64,000 nucleotides of DNA from Flavobacterium gyeonganense. GTDB taxonomy: Bacteria > Bacteroidota > Bacteroidia > Flavobacteriales > Flavobacteriaceae. A program made the translations under genes and the position numbers. Positions 18,801 to 28,518 of this stretch are shown piece by piece; within the stretch, counting starts at the first letter, position 1, and each line of letters begins with the position of its first letter. The stretch lies in assembly GCF_029625295.1 (NCBI RefSeq), contig NZ_CP121112.1, positions 744,001 through 808,000 of the forward strand. The letters are read 5' to 3'. The notes under the pieces were generated by a model, which saw nothing but the letters and a program-made list of their open reading frames with translations, was not told the DNA's origin and did not search any database.

Positions 18801-21800
18801 CTAGAAGCTGTAAGCAGCTCCTACAACTACTCTTCCTCTTTCATCCGGTGATTTGAAATAGGAAACTCTCGCTGTAATTAGATTTATACCGTTAAGCCAG
18901 ATTCCGCCACCAAAATCATTATGCCATTTTTTTGAATCTTCACCATCAAGCCAAATACGACCATAATCAAACCCCGCTAAAATTCCATAGGTCAAAGGAG
19001 CAATTGTTTTTCGAATCTTTCCAAGACTTAGACGCAAATCCGTACTTTGTGAATAAGACGTATTTCCTAAAAATCTTTCTGTTCTGTAACCTCGTAAATC
19101 TTTGTCTCCGCCTAAAGTCACCCCCTGATAAAATTCGTAGTTATTATTTAAAATCGCTTTTGTCTTAAATAAAGTTGCAAAAACTAATTTGCCATGCGAA
19201 TCGATTTTATGTACAAAGCTTAAACTACTTTCGACAGTAGGGAAATTTTGTTTAGAATTATCCAGATTTGTCAGCCAGCTGCCTGAAATCATAAAACCCA
19301 TTCCTAACGAAGGTTTTGAAGCAAAATCAGCATTTTTAAAACTATATTTTATGGTTGCACCCGCAAATTGCTGGCCTTCGAAAACATCAGGATTTACAAC
19401 ACTAGGCACATCAATAAAACGTCCTTCTGTATCGTCAACCTTCATTTTTTCAAAAACAGGCTGAAAACTCAACTCACTTCCATAACGGCCAACGTGTCTT
19501 ACAGCAGGTGCCACTCTTATTTTTTGGATACGAACACGATTGAAGTCCATCCCTAAATCCTTATCGTCATTTACTGTTTCATTTCCATATCCAAAATAAT
19601 TGATTGCAAAATTTGGCGTAGTATATTTTGCTTCAACGTCAATAACCCAATTTCCTAATAATCCAGGAAAATGAGAGGTGTAATCCAGCTCAAAACCGCC
19701 TGTAGCAAAATAATAAAAACTGTTTAAAACATGTCTTTGAGTATAAGGATTTTGTTTAAAATTATTAACCGTATAATTAAGATTGATTCCTATTTTCACA
19801 CCATCATCAGGATTAAAGCCAGCGGTTGGCAAACCTGCAACGACATTATACTTCGGTTTTTCAAAATTATACAAATTCACATCATAATCATCTGTAAGTA
19901 CTTTTTGTGCTTTTTTATCAAGGTTATAAGTATTGTTTTTTGATTTAAAATCATAAATCCTTACTCTTTTTCCATTGTCAACAGCGTATGAATCATTGTT
20001 TTGTCCTCCGATTAAACGAATTAAAATTCTTGAGTTATATTTTCCTTTTACTTCATAAACATCATCATCATCTAAACCGTAAATCCAAATATTTTTTGTC
20101 AATTTATCATTATAAACTTTGGTATAAAGCAGTTCTTCACCCTCTTTTTTAACGCGATACACTTTTAGTTCGACGTTATTTTTAGAAATATGATTTAGAA
20201 CAAACTTATCTTTTTTGTCTGTTCCTGCGATCATTACTGTTCGTGAAAGGACATCAGAATAGACTGCAGCATATTTTTGAAGCTCTTTTTTCTGCTTTTC
20301 AATTTTCGTTTTATATCTTCAATAGTTTCATCCTGTACTTCTTTTGGCAGGTTTTTAAAAGCATTGTCAATATCAGCATCCGAAAGATGTTCCTGAATAT
20401 ACTTTGCCTGTGCAATCCAGTCACTTTTATCGGCTACTCTGACAAAAGCCAAATCTAACGGATAAGGTTCCCTGTTAAGCCATTTTACATTATCAATTTT
20501 ATCTTTAAAGCTTCGCATGTGCCGCAATGCGGGAATATTCATTAATAAAGAAAGCAAGGTGCCATCATATTTTGTAAAAGCCTGGTCACGATCTCGAGGA
20601 ATAGGTCTATATACAATTTTATCTCCCTCCTTATATTCTCCCCAGCGCCATTGATCCTGATGCCTGTCCCAATCGCCAATAAGCATATCAAACAATCGTG
20701 CTTTAATATAATCTTTTTCATCAACACTATATTTTTCATCTTTATGAAGATTTTTCATCATATCCTCTGTACTAATGATATCATTTGGTTTTCCAAAACT
20801 TCGTGTATCTTTTTGATTATCTGCTGCCCTTTCTTCAATCATGTATAATGCATCACCAAAATTTGAATTAAACTCTTTTAAGGCATTTTGTTTCGGAATA
20901 TAATACAAAACCGGATTAGAATGTGCTAATCCTAATTTATCAGCCATATTTCCAATTGAAAAAGGTGTATAAGGATGTGCCGTAGTATAAAAGTCAAGCA
21001 AAAAATCCTCCGCATACGTATCCTGAAAATCTGTTTCGACATACTGATCCTTAAAAGCAACAGATTGAAGAAATTGTGTGGCGCTCTTTTTTAAGGCTCG
21101 CATAACGTATTCTCTTTTCTTAGAATCTACGACTCTTAATGATATTGATTGATGTCCGCCTCCTTCTCTTACCGGTTTCAAGCCTCCTTTCAGTGTATCC
21201 AGGGTTGCAGTTGGGGCTTCTATTGGAAGACTGTAATATTGACGATAATGATTCCCAAAAAGAAATTTATGGACCGCACTTTTTCTGGTCATCTCTTCAG
21301 TATAAATTGAAGAAGAAACTGTTTTAGGAAAATCATTAGAGGCTTTTTTGACCCAGTTAAATTCTTTTGCTTTTATAATTTCGCGTTCAAAAAGCATTTT
21401 TTCTTTATTATTTTCGTTGCCATAAAAGGTTACTTTTGCATCCCCACTTTTAAACAATGTCAATACTGCATAACCATTACCTCCATAAGAGAAATCGTTT
21501 GGATTTATTGCTCTTGCTGCTTCTGATTTTGAACCTGCTCCGCTAACAATCTGATTGATATTCTCATTATTGATGAACTGCAGATTGTGATCATGTCCCG
21601 AAACTACAATGATATTTTTTTGCCCCTGAATAAGTGCTTTTATTCTTTTTGCAAGAATAGTATACTGCTTATTCTGAAGATCCTGCGGACTAATTCCTGA
21701 TGTTTTTCTAATTAAATTAATCATAGAACCAATAACCGGAAGAGGAATTTTATTCTCTAATGGAAACAATTGCTTCTCTAATGAAAACTGTCCGCCATGT

Positions 21801-22534
21801 GTACCATTACTCATTAAAGGATGATGCATAGCCAGAACTATTGTCTTTTCCTGGTTTTTATTCAGAATATTTTCAAGCTCATCAAAAAAATCTTCCCTGG
21901 TTTTAATGTCGCAATTATCATTTATAGTCGGATGGTCGTTCCAGTCTTCTAAAAACCACTGACTGTCAATCGTAACTAAAGAAGTAATGCTATCCATTTT
22001 TACCTCTTCAATTGGGCAATTTTTTCTTGGTAAGAAAGCTTTTTTATCATTGAGATATTTCGTTACAAAATCAGCCTGAAGCTCTAGCCCTTTTGTACCA
22101 TTATACCAATCATGATTTCCAGGAATAAAAATGGTTCTTCCTTTAAAACCTTTAGTAAGTTTGAGCTGATTGGTCAGTTTGGTTTGTGCAGGTTTTACTT
22201 CGGCTTCCTTTTTGCTGTCCGGAAAACCTTTAGGATAAATATTATCTCCTAAAAATAATAACGTAGCTCTTTTACTGGATTTCTTTAATTTATTATGCAG
22301 CAATTCCAGTGTTTGCTGCGGTTTTTCTTCATCTGCATTTCCAGCATCACCAACTAAATAAAAAGTGTGTGCAATTTTTATGGTATCTGTTGCGTTTTCG
22401 TTTTCGTTGGCGCTTACATTTTTTCCATATTGAGCATGATGCGTTGCACACGAATAGATTAAAGACAAAAGTAAAAATGGAACAATTTGGCTTTTAATCC
22501 TTACAACAAAATGATTATCCAGAAACAATTTCAT
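18801..22534 (-). pseudogene. metallophosphoesterase fused to BamA-like outer-membrane beta-barrel, single frameshift
   Basis: One gene read in two frames. The first frame (22534 to 20234) encodes a lipoprotein signal (LIYSCATHH). A calcineurin-type phosphoesterase follows, with motifs LVGDAGN, LFLGDNIYP, PGNHDWY, MHHPLM and SGHDHNLQF, then a ~350-residue middle region. The second frame (to 18801) encodes a C-terminal barrel with GGDKDLRGYRTERF, a BamA/TamA-like loop motif, and a terminal Phe. The frames meet at a sense-strand A6 run (T6 at 20286-20291). One more A gives SRKKELQKYAAVYSDVL running directly into MIAGTDKKDK, and 1244 continuous residues. The zero-frame heptamer is A AAA AAG. If made, the protein would be an outer-membrane barrel carrying a periplasmic or surface phosphoesterase; the substrate is unknown. 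Confidence 0.82.
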
Positions 22535-22560
22535 AATTTAGTGGTATAAAAATATTCTCT

Positions 22561-23738
22561 ATGAACCTAATAGAACAGTCCGAAGATTTCGTTACTAATT
22601 TACTCAAAGATAAACTATCTGCTTTATATTCTTACCACAATTTCAACCATACTTTTAGTGTGGTAAATGCAACTAAAGAACTTTGTGAAAAAGAAAATGT
22701 AAATTCTGATGACAGGGAATTACTTTTAATAGCTGCATGGTTTCACGATACCGGATATATTAGCGGATATGAAAACCATGAAAATGAAAGTATCAGGATT
22801 GCTTCTAAATTTTTAAAAGAAAAAAATCAAACAGATGAATTCATAAAAAAAGTAGGGGATTTGATTTCGGCTACAGCCAAAGAATATATTCCGAAAAATC
22901 ATCTTGAAAAGATAATAAAGGACGCCGATTTCATCCATATTATTAGTCCCGAATATATTAGTACCTGCGAATTATTAAGACTTGAATTAAAAAACACAGG
23001 TATTGTAGATTTTTCAAATCTGGAGTGGGCGACAGAAAACTTCAAATTTTTAATGACAAAACATCACTTTTATACAGATTATGCTCAAAAAAACTGGCAG
23101 CCGTTGAAAGAAAAAAACTTAGTCAGAATTCAGAAAAAAATAAATAAGCAAAAAATCAAAAAAGCGGCTACAATTGAAGATAAAGACAAAAAAAGGAAAA
23201 ATCAGAAAAAACAGATCGCGGTGTTGATACCTTATTTCGGGTCACTTTAGGAAATCATACACGTTTAAGCGGAATTGCAGACAGCAAAGCGAATATTTTA
23301 TTATCTGTAAACGCAATTATAATTTCAATTGCACTCTCTTCTATAATTCCAAAATTAGACAGTCCAAAAAATGCACATCTTGTAATTCCTACCTTTATAA
23401 TGCTAATGTCTAGTGTAATCACCATTATTTTTGCCATTTTATCCACCAGACCAAAAGTAACTTCAGGCATTTTTACACGAGAAGATGTCGAAGCCAAAAA
23501 AGTCAATTTGATGTTTTTTGGTAATTTTTACAAGATGCCTTTACATGAATATGACTGGGCCATGAACGAAATGATGAAAGACCGTGATTATTTATATTCT
23601 ACAATGATAAAAGATTTATATTATTTAGGTCTGGTTTTGCAACGAAAATATAACCTACTCCGAATTGCTTATAACCTTTTCATGACTGGAATCATCATTA
23701 CGGTAATTGCATTTGTAATCGCTTTTAAAAGCATTTAA
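22561..23738 (+). pseudogene. HD-domain phosphohydrolase fused to a PycTM (Pycsar effector-like, DUF5706) domain, single frameshift
   Basis: The first part (from 22561) is an HD-superfamily hydrolase with H30, H62-D63 (AAWFHDTGY) and a later Asp in KDADFIHI. As written it stops at 23250. The -1 frame continues without interruption (TDRGVDTLFRVTLGNHTRLS, then GIADSKANILLSVNAIIISI) into a two-helix membrane module ending at 23738. That module matches PycTM effectors of Pycsar anti-phage systems. Adding one A to the A7 run at 23188-23194 (or A6 at 23206-23211) gives 392 residues. No nucleotide cyclase is adjacent, so this looks like a chromosomal relative and not a complete Pycsar operon. It is divergent from the phosphoesterase-barrel gene by 26 bp. 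Confidence 0.82.
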
Positions 23739-23740
23739 AA

Positions 23741-23761
23741 AGCTCAACATTTAGCTGAGCT
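23741..23761. terminator. short hairpin between convergent genes
   Basis: AGCTCA (23741-23746) pairs with TGAGCT (23756-23761). It overlaps the stop of the GAF gene. The stem is only 6 bp and lacks a clear T run, so the terminator call is weak. Confidence 0.3.
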
Positions 23762-26120
23762 CATCTAATAAATCCTGATAAGTAATTTTCTTTGTCGCAG
23801 CGCTGGCAAGATTATTAATTACTTTTACACGAATTGCTCTCAAGCCCGAAACGCCCTGAAGATCTTCCACTTCAAATTGTTCTATAGCAGGCTCCAGTAT
23901 TTTTTTATGCTGTAAATATTTAATATATTTTAAATACTCCGCTTCTTCACTATTTTGAGAATATACGATTGTGATTTTTTCTTTCTCGGTAATTCTTTCT
24001 AGGCTGCCTTTTATATGCGCTTTATCAATACGTTTTTTTACAACTTCGTATCTCGCGTTGTATGTTCCGTCAACATCAAAACGTTTTTCATCCATTCTAA
24101 AACGGATTGAAAGAGCAGAGCTAAACACTAAAATAAGAGAAGTAACATCCAATTCATAGGGCAGGGATTCTTTAAGCTGGTGATGTTCCAGCTCCATTTC
24201 ACATAAAGTCTGTAATTGCCACAAACGCAGATTATGCAGATACATAATATCAAAAGGTTTGGTTGGCGCAATTGAAGCTCCTATATATAAGTTATGCTCA
24301 ACACCATCAGTTTTAAAACGTTCGTAATAATGCGGATATATTTGCTGAGCTTCTAATTGCTTTTTATCCAGAACCGAAGCCAGTTTTTTATTGATAATAG
24401 ACATCGCATTGTCAAACTTCTTTCTTTCCTGATAAAACATTCCTGTTTTTTCGTCCAGACTTTCAAAGTATTGCTCTTCCAGTTTTTTATTGATGGCCGT
24501 ATCTTTTGTATTTTTTAGAATTGGATGAATTTCCTCTTCTATATAACGTTGAATATATTGTTCAGTATCCGCTTTTAACGGCTGATCCAATTCATCACGC
24601 AACGATTCCAATTCAAACTTACGCTGCTCCAAAAGCATCAGATTGCTGTTCGGTTTCTGATTTTCGAAAATCTCTAAAATAGTATTCAATTGATTTTTCA
24701 AATCCCTTCTCACAGTATCATTCCTGTGTTCAGAAGAACCTTTTATATCAATTTGTCCATACAGCGGAAATACATTTTTAAATACAATTTCTTTGAAGAT
24801 ATAATCTTTGGTTGGATTTGTATTTTGAAAATAATTTTGAGATTCCTTTTTAAATTTCCAATATACGCTAGGGTGAATTGTAGTATACTCACGTTGAATA
24901 ATGGCTTCAACCTGATGTTGCATATCGGTATTGTATCGGTCAATTGTATCGGTAAGATAAGGCAAAACTAAATCCAGTTTTGTAGCATTTACTGTATTTA
25001 AAGCTCTTGGAACCTTTGAAACCAATTCGACAACACCCAATAAATGTCCGTCCTTAATAACCGGAGCAAATACATAGCTCTGAATATTTTGTCTTAATAA
25101 ATGTTCACCAAGATGTTTGTTTGCAGATTCTTCAGTGAATTTTTGGACATTAGAAATTACAAAAGGCTCCTGATTGTCCAATAAATTTTCAAAAGAACAA
25201 CCAAAAAAAGCGTTTTTACATTCTACTTCCTGATTCGTTGAAAGCAGGAAGCTCTGCAACTGATTATCGAACTTGACAGGTCTTATAAATTTCTCTTCCT
25301 CCGGATTGTAGATGATAAAACCGACTTTTAGATCCGGAATTTTAAAAATTGATTTAAAGATATTTTCGATAATATCATTTGATGCTACCGTTTTTGCATC
25401 CGGTTTCAGCAAATTACTTTTCAAATTCGAAATAGCACTTTCTGTCGTGGCATCAAATAAAGAAACAATTCCAAAACCTTTTAATATCCAGCTCCCTGGT
25501 GGGAATTTAGCTTTCCAGAGATCAATATCACTGTAATTGTCGATCAATAAATCAATATCGTCTTGTGAGAGTACTACCGAATTAGATGTTGGAGTAATCT
25601 CCATAAAATCGGCATTGTACATAATACGGTAATGTTTTTCAATTCCACTCTCATCAGGAATATCATAGAAAAAGATTTTATTAAATTCAATGTTCTGTTT
25701 ATAATAGCTACTCAAAATCAGGCAGCAATTACTGATATAGAATTGGTGATCATCAAAATCACGGATTTCCATATAAAATTCATCGCCTGCATTGCGCAGA
25801 ATTTTCTTAAAACGCTCAGTATAATTAAAAGAGATGTTTTGAAAAGGAATTGTTACTGCCTTTATCTCATTATGAGTTAATGCTGTTGGAAACAAGTCAG
25901 CCATTATATTTTTGATTAAAGCCTCATGATTTTTAATCAGACTGTAATCTTCTATTCCTGTCCTGAATTCCGGGACTGATTCTATTTGCTTTAAAATAGC
26001 TTTTGCATAATTTGAGCGATAATCTACATTAGACAAAGCGATTTCTTCAAAAGACTCAATTAATTTATGAAAAGAGATGATAGTTTTAAATGGACTATCA
26101 GTGTGCAAAACAGGTTTCAT
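23751..26120 (-). CDS. GAF domain-containing protein
   Basis: 789 residues, soluble, with no signal peptide. A GAF-like domain is visible at about residues 240-390 (KVGFIIYNPEEEKFIRPVKF, FVISNVQKFTEES, SYVFAPVIKDGHLLGVVELV). The ~400 residues after it are mostly helical and Glu/Lys/Gln-rich, with coiled-coil character (LEQRKFELESLRDELDQPLK, KKLEEQYFESLDEKTGMFYQ). No kinase, cyclase or HTH output motif was found. It probably senses a small ligand and acts through protein contacts. The gene is long for a GAF-only protein. It has its own likely promoter at 26141-26148. Confidence 0.75.
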   Translation of the reverse strand: MKPVLHTDSPFKTIISFHKLIESFEEIALSNVDYRSNYAKAILKQIESVPEFRTGIEDYSLIKNHEALIKNIMADLFPTALTHNEIKAVTIPFQNISFNYTERFKKILRNAGDEFYMEIRDFDDHQFYISNCCLILSSYYKQNIEFNKIFFYDIPDESGIEKHYRIMYNADFMEITPTSNSVVLSQDDIDLLIDNYSDIDLWKAKFPPGSWILKGFGIVSLFDATTESAISNLKSNLLKPDAKTVASNDIIENIFKSIFKIPDLKVGFIIYNPEEEKFIRPVKFDNQLQSFLLSTNQEVECKNAFFGCSFENLLDNQEPFVISNVQKFTEESANKHLGEHLLRQNIQSYVFAPVIKDGHLLGVVELVSKVPRALNTVNATKLDLVLPYLTDTIDRYNTDMQHQVEAIIQREYTTIHPSVYWKFKKESQNYFQNTNPTKDYIFKEIVFKNVFPLYGQIDIKGSSEHRNDTVRRDLKNQLNTILEIFENQKPNSNLMLLEQRKFELESLRDELDQPLKADTEQYIQRYIEEEIHPILKNTKDTAINKKLEEQYFESLDEKTGMFYQERKKFDNAMSIINKKLASVLDKKQLEAQQIYPHYYERFKTDGVEHNLYIGASIAPTKPFDIMYLHNLRLWQLQTLCEMELEHHQLKESLPYELDVTSLILVFSSALSIRFRMDEKRFDVDGTYNARYEVVKKRIDKAHIKGSLERITEKEKITIVYSQNSEEAEYLKYIKYLQHKKILEPAIEQFEVEDLQGVSGLRAIRVKVINNLASAATKKITYQDLLDELS

Positions 26121-26140
26121 CTGAATTTTGTTTTAGAATA

Positions 26141-26148
26141 CAAAATTA
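26141..26148 (-). promoter_or_regulatory. putative -7 promoter element of the GAF gene
   Basis: On the - strand the sequence is TAATTTTG, an exact TAnnTTTG match, 20 bp upstream of the start at 26120. No TTG at good spacing is seen. Confidence 0.45.
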
Positions 26149-26228
26149 GCAATTAAGTCAATCTGTTTTCTATTTCTTCTGTTTTAATTTTCGATTACCT
26201 TTCAATTCAAACTTATTAAAACAAAAAA

Positions 26229-26248
26229 AAGTCCTCTTTCGAGGACTC
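26229..26248 (-). terminator. rho-independent terminator of rpsT
   Basis: On the - strand GTCCTC-GAAA-GAGGAC forms a tight stem-loop with a GNRA-type tetraloop. It is followed by eight T residues and lies 25 bp after the rpsT stop. Confidence 0.85.
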
Positions 26249-26272
26249 TTATATTTTTAGAATTGTAATTAA

Positions 26273-26524
26273 TTACAATTTAGCAACATGTTTCGTTAAT
26301 TTAGACTTCAGGTTAGAAGCTTTATTGTCGTGAATGATGTTCTTTTTAGCTAATTTATCAATCATAGAGATTACAGTTGATAATTTAGAAGCTGCATCAG
26401 ATTTATCAGTAGCTAATCTTAATGCTTTAATAGCGTTACGAGTAGTTTTATGCTGGTATCTGTTAAGAACTCTTCTTTTTTCGTTGCTTCTGATTCTTTT
26501 TAATGCTGACTTATGATTTGCCAT
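26273..26524 (-). CDS. rpsT: 30S ribosomal protein S20
   Basis: 83 residues from the ATG at 26524, beginning MANHKSALKRIRSNEKRRVLNR, the classical S20 N-terminus. An in-frame upstream extension of 21 codons is possible but would precede this conserved start, so I exclude it. The protein is Lys/Arg-rich and all-helical, and binds 16S rRNA early in 30S assembly. A terminator follows directly. The tRNA-Glu genes lie upstream on the same strand, about 150 bp away. Confidence 0.97.
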   Translation of the reverse strand: MANHKSALKRIRSNEKRRVLNRYQHKTTRNAIKALRLATDKSDAASKLSTVISMIDKLAKKNIIHDNKASNLKSKLTKHVAKL

Positions 26525-26679
26525 TTTTTTAAATTTTAGATGTAATAATTTATTATAGATACTAGTTAAAAAAGAAAAACCTCCCACAATTGCATAACAA
26601 TCACTTTGGTTTTAACTAATAAAACAAAAACCGAGACACCAATTTCTATTTTACAAAACTTATTCACAACTAATTTTAG

Positions 26680-26751
26680 TAGTCCGTGGGGGAATCGAAC
26701 CCCCCTTACCAGGATGAAAACCTGGCGTCCTAACCGATAGACGAACGGACC
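26680..26751 (-). tRNA. tRNA-Glu (anticodon TTC), copy 2
   Basis: A 72-nt cloverleaf on the - strand. The acceptor stem GGTCCGT pairs with ACGGACT with a G-U first pair and discriminator A. The anticodon stem-loop is CAGG-TTTTCAT-CCTG, with anticodon TTC, and the T arm is GGGGG-TTCGATT-CCCCC. No CCA is encoded. It is identical to the copy at 26790-26861, 38 bp away. Confidence 0.97.
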
Positions 26752-26789
26752 ATTATATCAAGTAAACACTTAATCTGCAAGAAAAAAAG

Positions 26790-26861
26790 TAGTCCGTGGG
26801 GGAATCGAACCCCCCTTACCAGGATGAAAACCTGGCGTCCTAACCGATAGACGAACGGACC
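26790..26861 (-). tRNA. tRNA-Glu (anticodon TTC), copy 1
   Basis: A second 72-nt tRNA with the same sequence as the one at 26680-26751, transcribed first from the promoter at 26882-26911. Two tandem copies suggest dosage for the single Glu anticodon that reads GAA and GAG. Confidence 0.97.
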
Positions 26862-26881
26862 GTGTTTCTCTAATGCGGATG

Positions 26882-26911
26882 CAAAAATACAACTATTTTT
26901 AAGATGTACAA
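26882..26911 (-). promoter_or_regulatory. promoter of the tRNA-Glu pair
   Basis: On the - strand, -33 TTG (26909-26911), a 19-bp spacer and -7 TATTTTTG (26882-26889) fit the Bacteroidota sigma-A consensus exactly. The first tRNA starts about 20 bp downstream. Confidence 0.75.
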
Positions 26912-26938
26912 CACCTCATGTAAAAAAAATATTTTTTT

Positions 26939-28417
26939 TTAATATGCCTTAGCAAACAACACTCTTTTTGTAGACGGATTACCAGTAAACACACAGCTTC
27001 CCACCTCTTCTGCATGACTTAAAGGGATGCAGCGAATCGTTGCTTTTGTCAGGTCTTTTATTTTCTCTTCGGTTGCAGCTGTACCGTCCCAATGAGCCGA
27101 AACAAATCCGCCTTTACCATCTAAAACCTGTTTAAACTCCTCAAAACTATTTACTTCCGTAATATGGTTATTTCGATAGTCTAATGCTTTATTAAATAAA
27201 TCCGACTGGATTTGCTCTAATAATTCATTTATATAATTTACAATTCTTTCACCAGAAACTGTCTCTTTTGTCAAAGTATCACGTCTTGCCACCTCAAAAG
27301 TTCCGTTTTCTAAATCTTTTGGACCTACTGCAATTCGAACAGGAACTCCTTTTAATTCCCATTCAGCAAACTTGAATCCCGGTTTTTGGGTCGTTCTGTC
27401 ATCATACTTAACTGAAATTCTCAGCTTCCTAAGCTTAGTTGTTAAATCATTAACTGCTGCTGTTATTTCAGTCAATTGTCCATCTGTTTTATAAATTGGC
27501 ACAATTACAACTTGTATAGGTGCTAAATTTGGAGGCAAAACCAGTCCCTGATCATCAGAGTGAGTCATTACCAGAGCTCCCATTAAACGGGTTGAAACTC
27601 CCCATGAGGTGCCCCAAACATGTTCCTGTTTTCCTTCTGCATTCGCAAACTTAACATCAAAAGCTTTTGCAAAATTCTGACCTAAAAAGTGAGATGTTCC
27701 CGCCTGTAATGCTTTTCCGTCCTGCATTAAAGCCTCTATACAATATGTTTCATCTGCTCCTGCAAAACGTTCAGTTTCGGTTTTCACTCCTTTTACAACC
27801 GGAATCGCCATAAAATTCTCTACAAAATCCGCATACACATTCATCATTTTTTCTGATTCCTCCAGCGCTTCTGCCTTTGTAGCATGTGCAGTATGTCCTT
27901 CCTGCCATAAAAATTCAGCCGTCCTCAAAAATAAACGCGTACGCATTTCCCAACGTACTACATTCGCCCATTGATTAATCAACAAAGGCAAATCTCTATA
28001 CGATTGCACCCACCCTTTGTATGTTGACCAGATAATTGCCTCACTTGTTGGACGAACAATAAGTTCTTCTTCTAACTTTGCATTCGGATCAACCATTAGC
28101 TTTCCAGGTTTATCAGGATCGTTTTTTAATCTGTAATGCGTTACAATCGCACACTCTTTTGCAAATCCTTCGGCGTTTTTTTCTTCAGCTTCAAACATGC
28201 TCTTTGGCACGAATAAAGGGAAATATGCATTTTGATGTCCGGTTTCTTTAAACATTCTGTCTAATTCAGCCTGCATTTTTTCCCAAATAGCATATCCGTA
28301 CGGTTTAATCACCATACAGCCTCTTACACCTGAATTTTCGGCTAAATCTGCCTTAACAACCAGTTCGTTATACCATTTCGAATAATCTTCTGCTCTTGTA
28401 GTGAGGTTCTTGCTCAT
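26939..28417 (-). CDS. proS: prolyl-tRNA synthetase (archaeal/eukaryote-like type)
   Basis: 492 residues, the length of the ProS type 3 enzymes found in Bacteroidota, which lack the editing insertion of the E. coli type. Class II motifs are visible: [18 protein letters not shown] (motif 1 region), then [37 protein letters not shown] (motif 2) and [14 protein letters not shown] (motif 3). An anticodon-binding domain follows, with the C-terminal [19 protein letters not shown] tail. It charges tRNA-Pro. The promoter is back-to-back with that of the lipoprotein gene at 28519. Confidence 0.97.
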   Translation of the reverse strand: MSKNLTTRAEDYSKWYNELVVKADLAENSGVRGCMVIKPYGYAIWEKMQAELDRMFKETGHQNAYFPLFVPKSMFEAEEKNAEGFAKECAIVTHYRLKNDPDKPGKLMVDPNAKLEEELIVRPTSEAIIWSTYKGWVQSYRDLPLLINQWANVVRWEMRTRLFLRTAEFLWQEGHTAHATKAEALEESEKMMNVYADFVENFMAIPVVKGVKTETERFAGADETYCIEALMQDGKALQAGTSHFLGQNFAKAFDVKFANAEGKQEHVWGTSWGVSTRLMGALVMTHSDDQGLVLPPNLAPIQVVIVPIYKTDGQLTEITAAVNDLTTKLRKLRISVKYDDRTTQKPGFKFAEWELKGVPVRIAVGPKDLENGTFEVARRDTLTKETVSGERIVNYINELLEQIQSDLFNKALDYRNNHITEVNSFEEFKQVLDGKGGFVSAHWDGTAATEEKIKDLTKATIRCIPLSHAEEVGSCVFTGNPSTKRVLFAKAY

Positions 28418-28470
28418 ATTGAATATTTTGGCACAAATTTTGTTTTATTTTTTTTAACTAAATAGTTTCG

Positions 28471-28498
28471 CAAAACTAACTATTTTTGTAATGTGCAA
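28471..28498 (-). promoter_or_regulatory. promoter of proS
   Basis: On the - strand, TTG (28496-28498), a 17-bp spacer and TAGTTTTG (28471-28478) fit the consensus. It overlaps the opposing promoter at 28481-28488. Confidence 0.6.
28481..28488 (+). promoter_or_regulatory. putative -7 element of the Gly/Tyr-rich lipoprotein gene
   Basis: TATTTTTG matches TAnnTTTG, 30 bp before the ATG at 28519. It lies inside the spacer of the divergent proS promoter. Confidence 0.5.
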
Positions 28499-28518
28499 CA
28501 ATAAAAAACACCACAGAT

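Noticed and set aside
26525..26587. 21-codon N-terminal extension of rpsT
   Set aside because: S20 begins universally with MANHKSA; the extension has no family support.
26680..26861. 110-bp tandem repeat as a possible assembly duplication or mobile unit
   Set aside because: It is explained by two identical tRNA-Glu genes; tandem tRNA copies are common.
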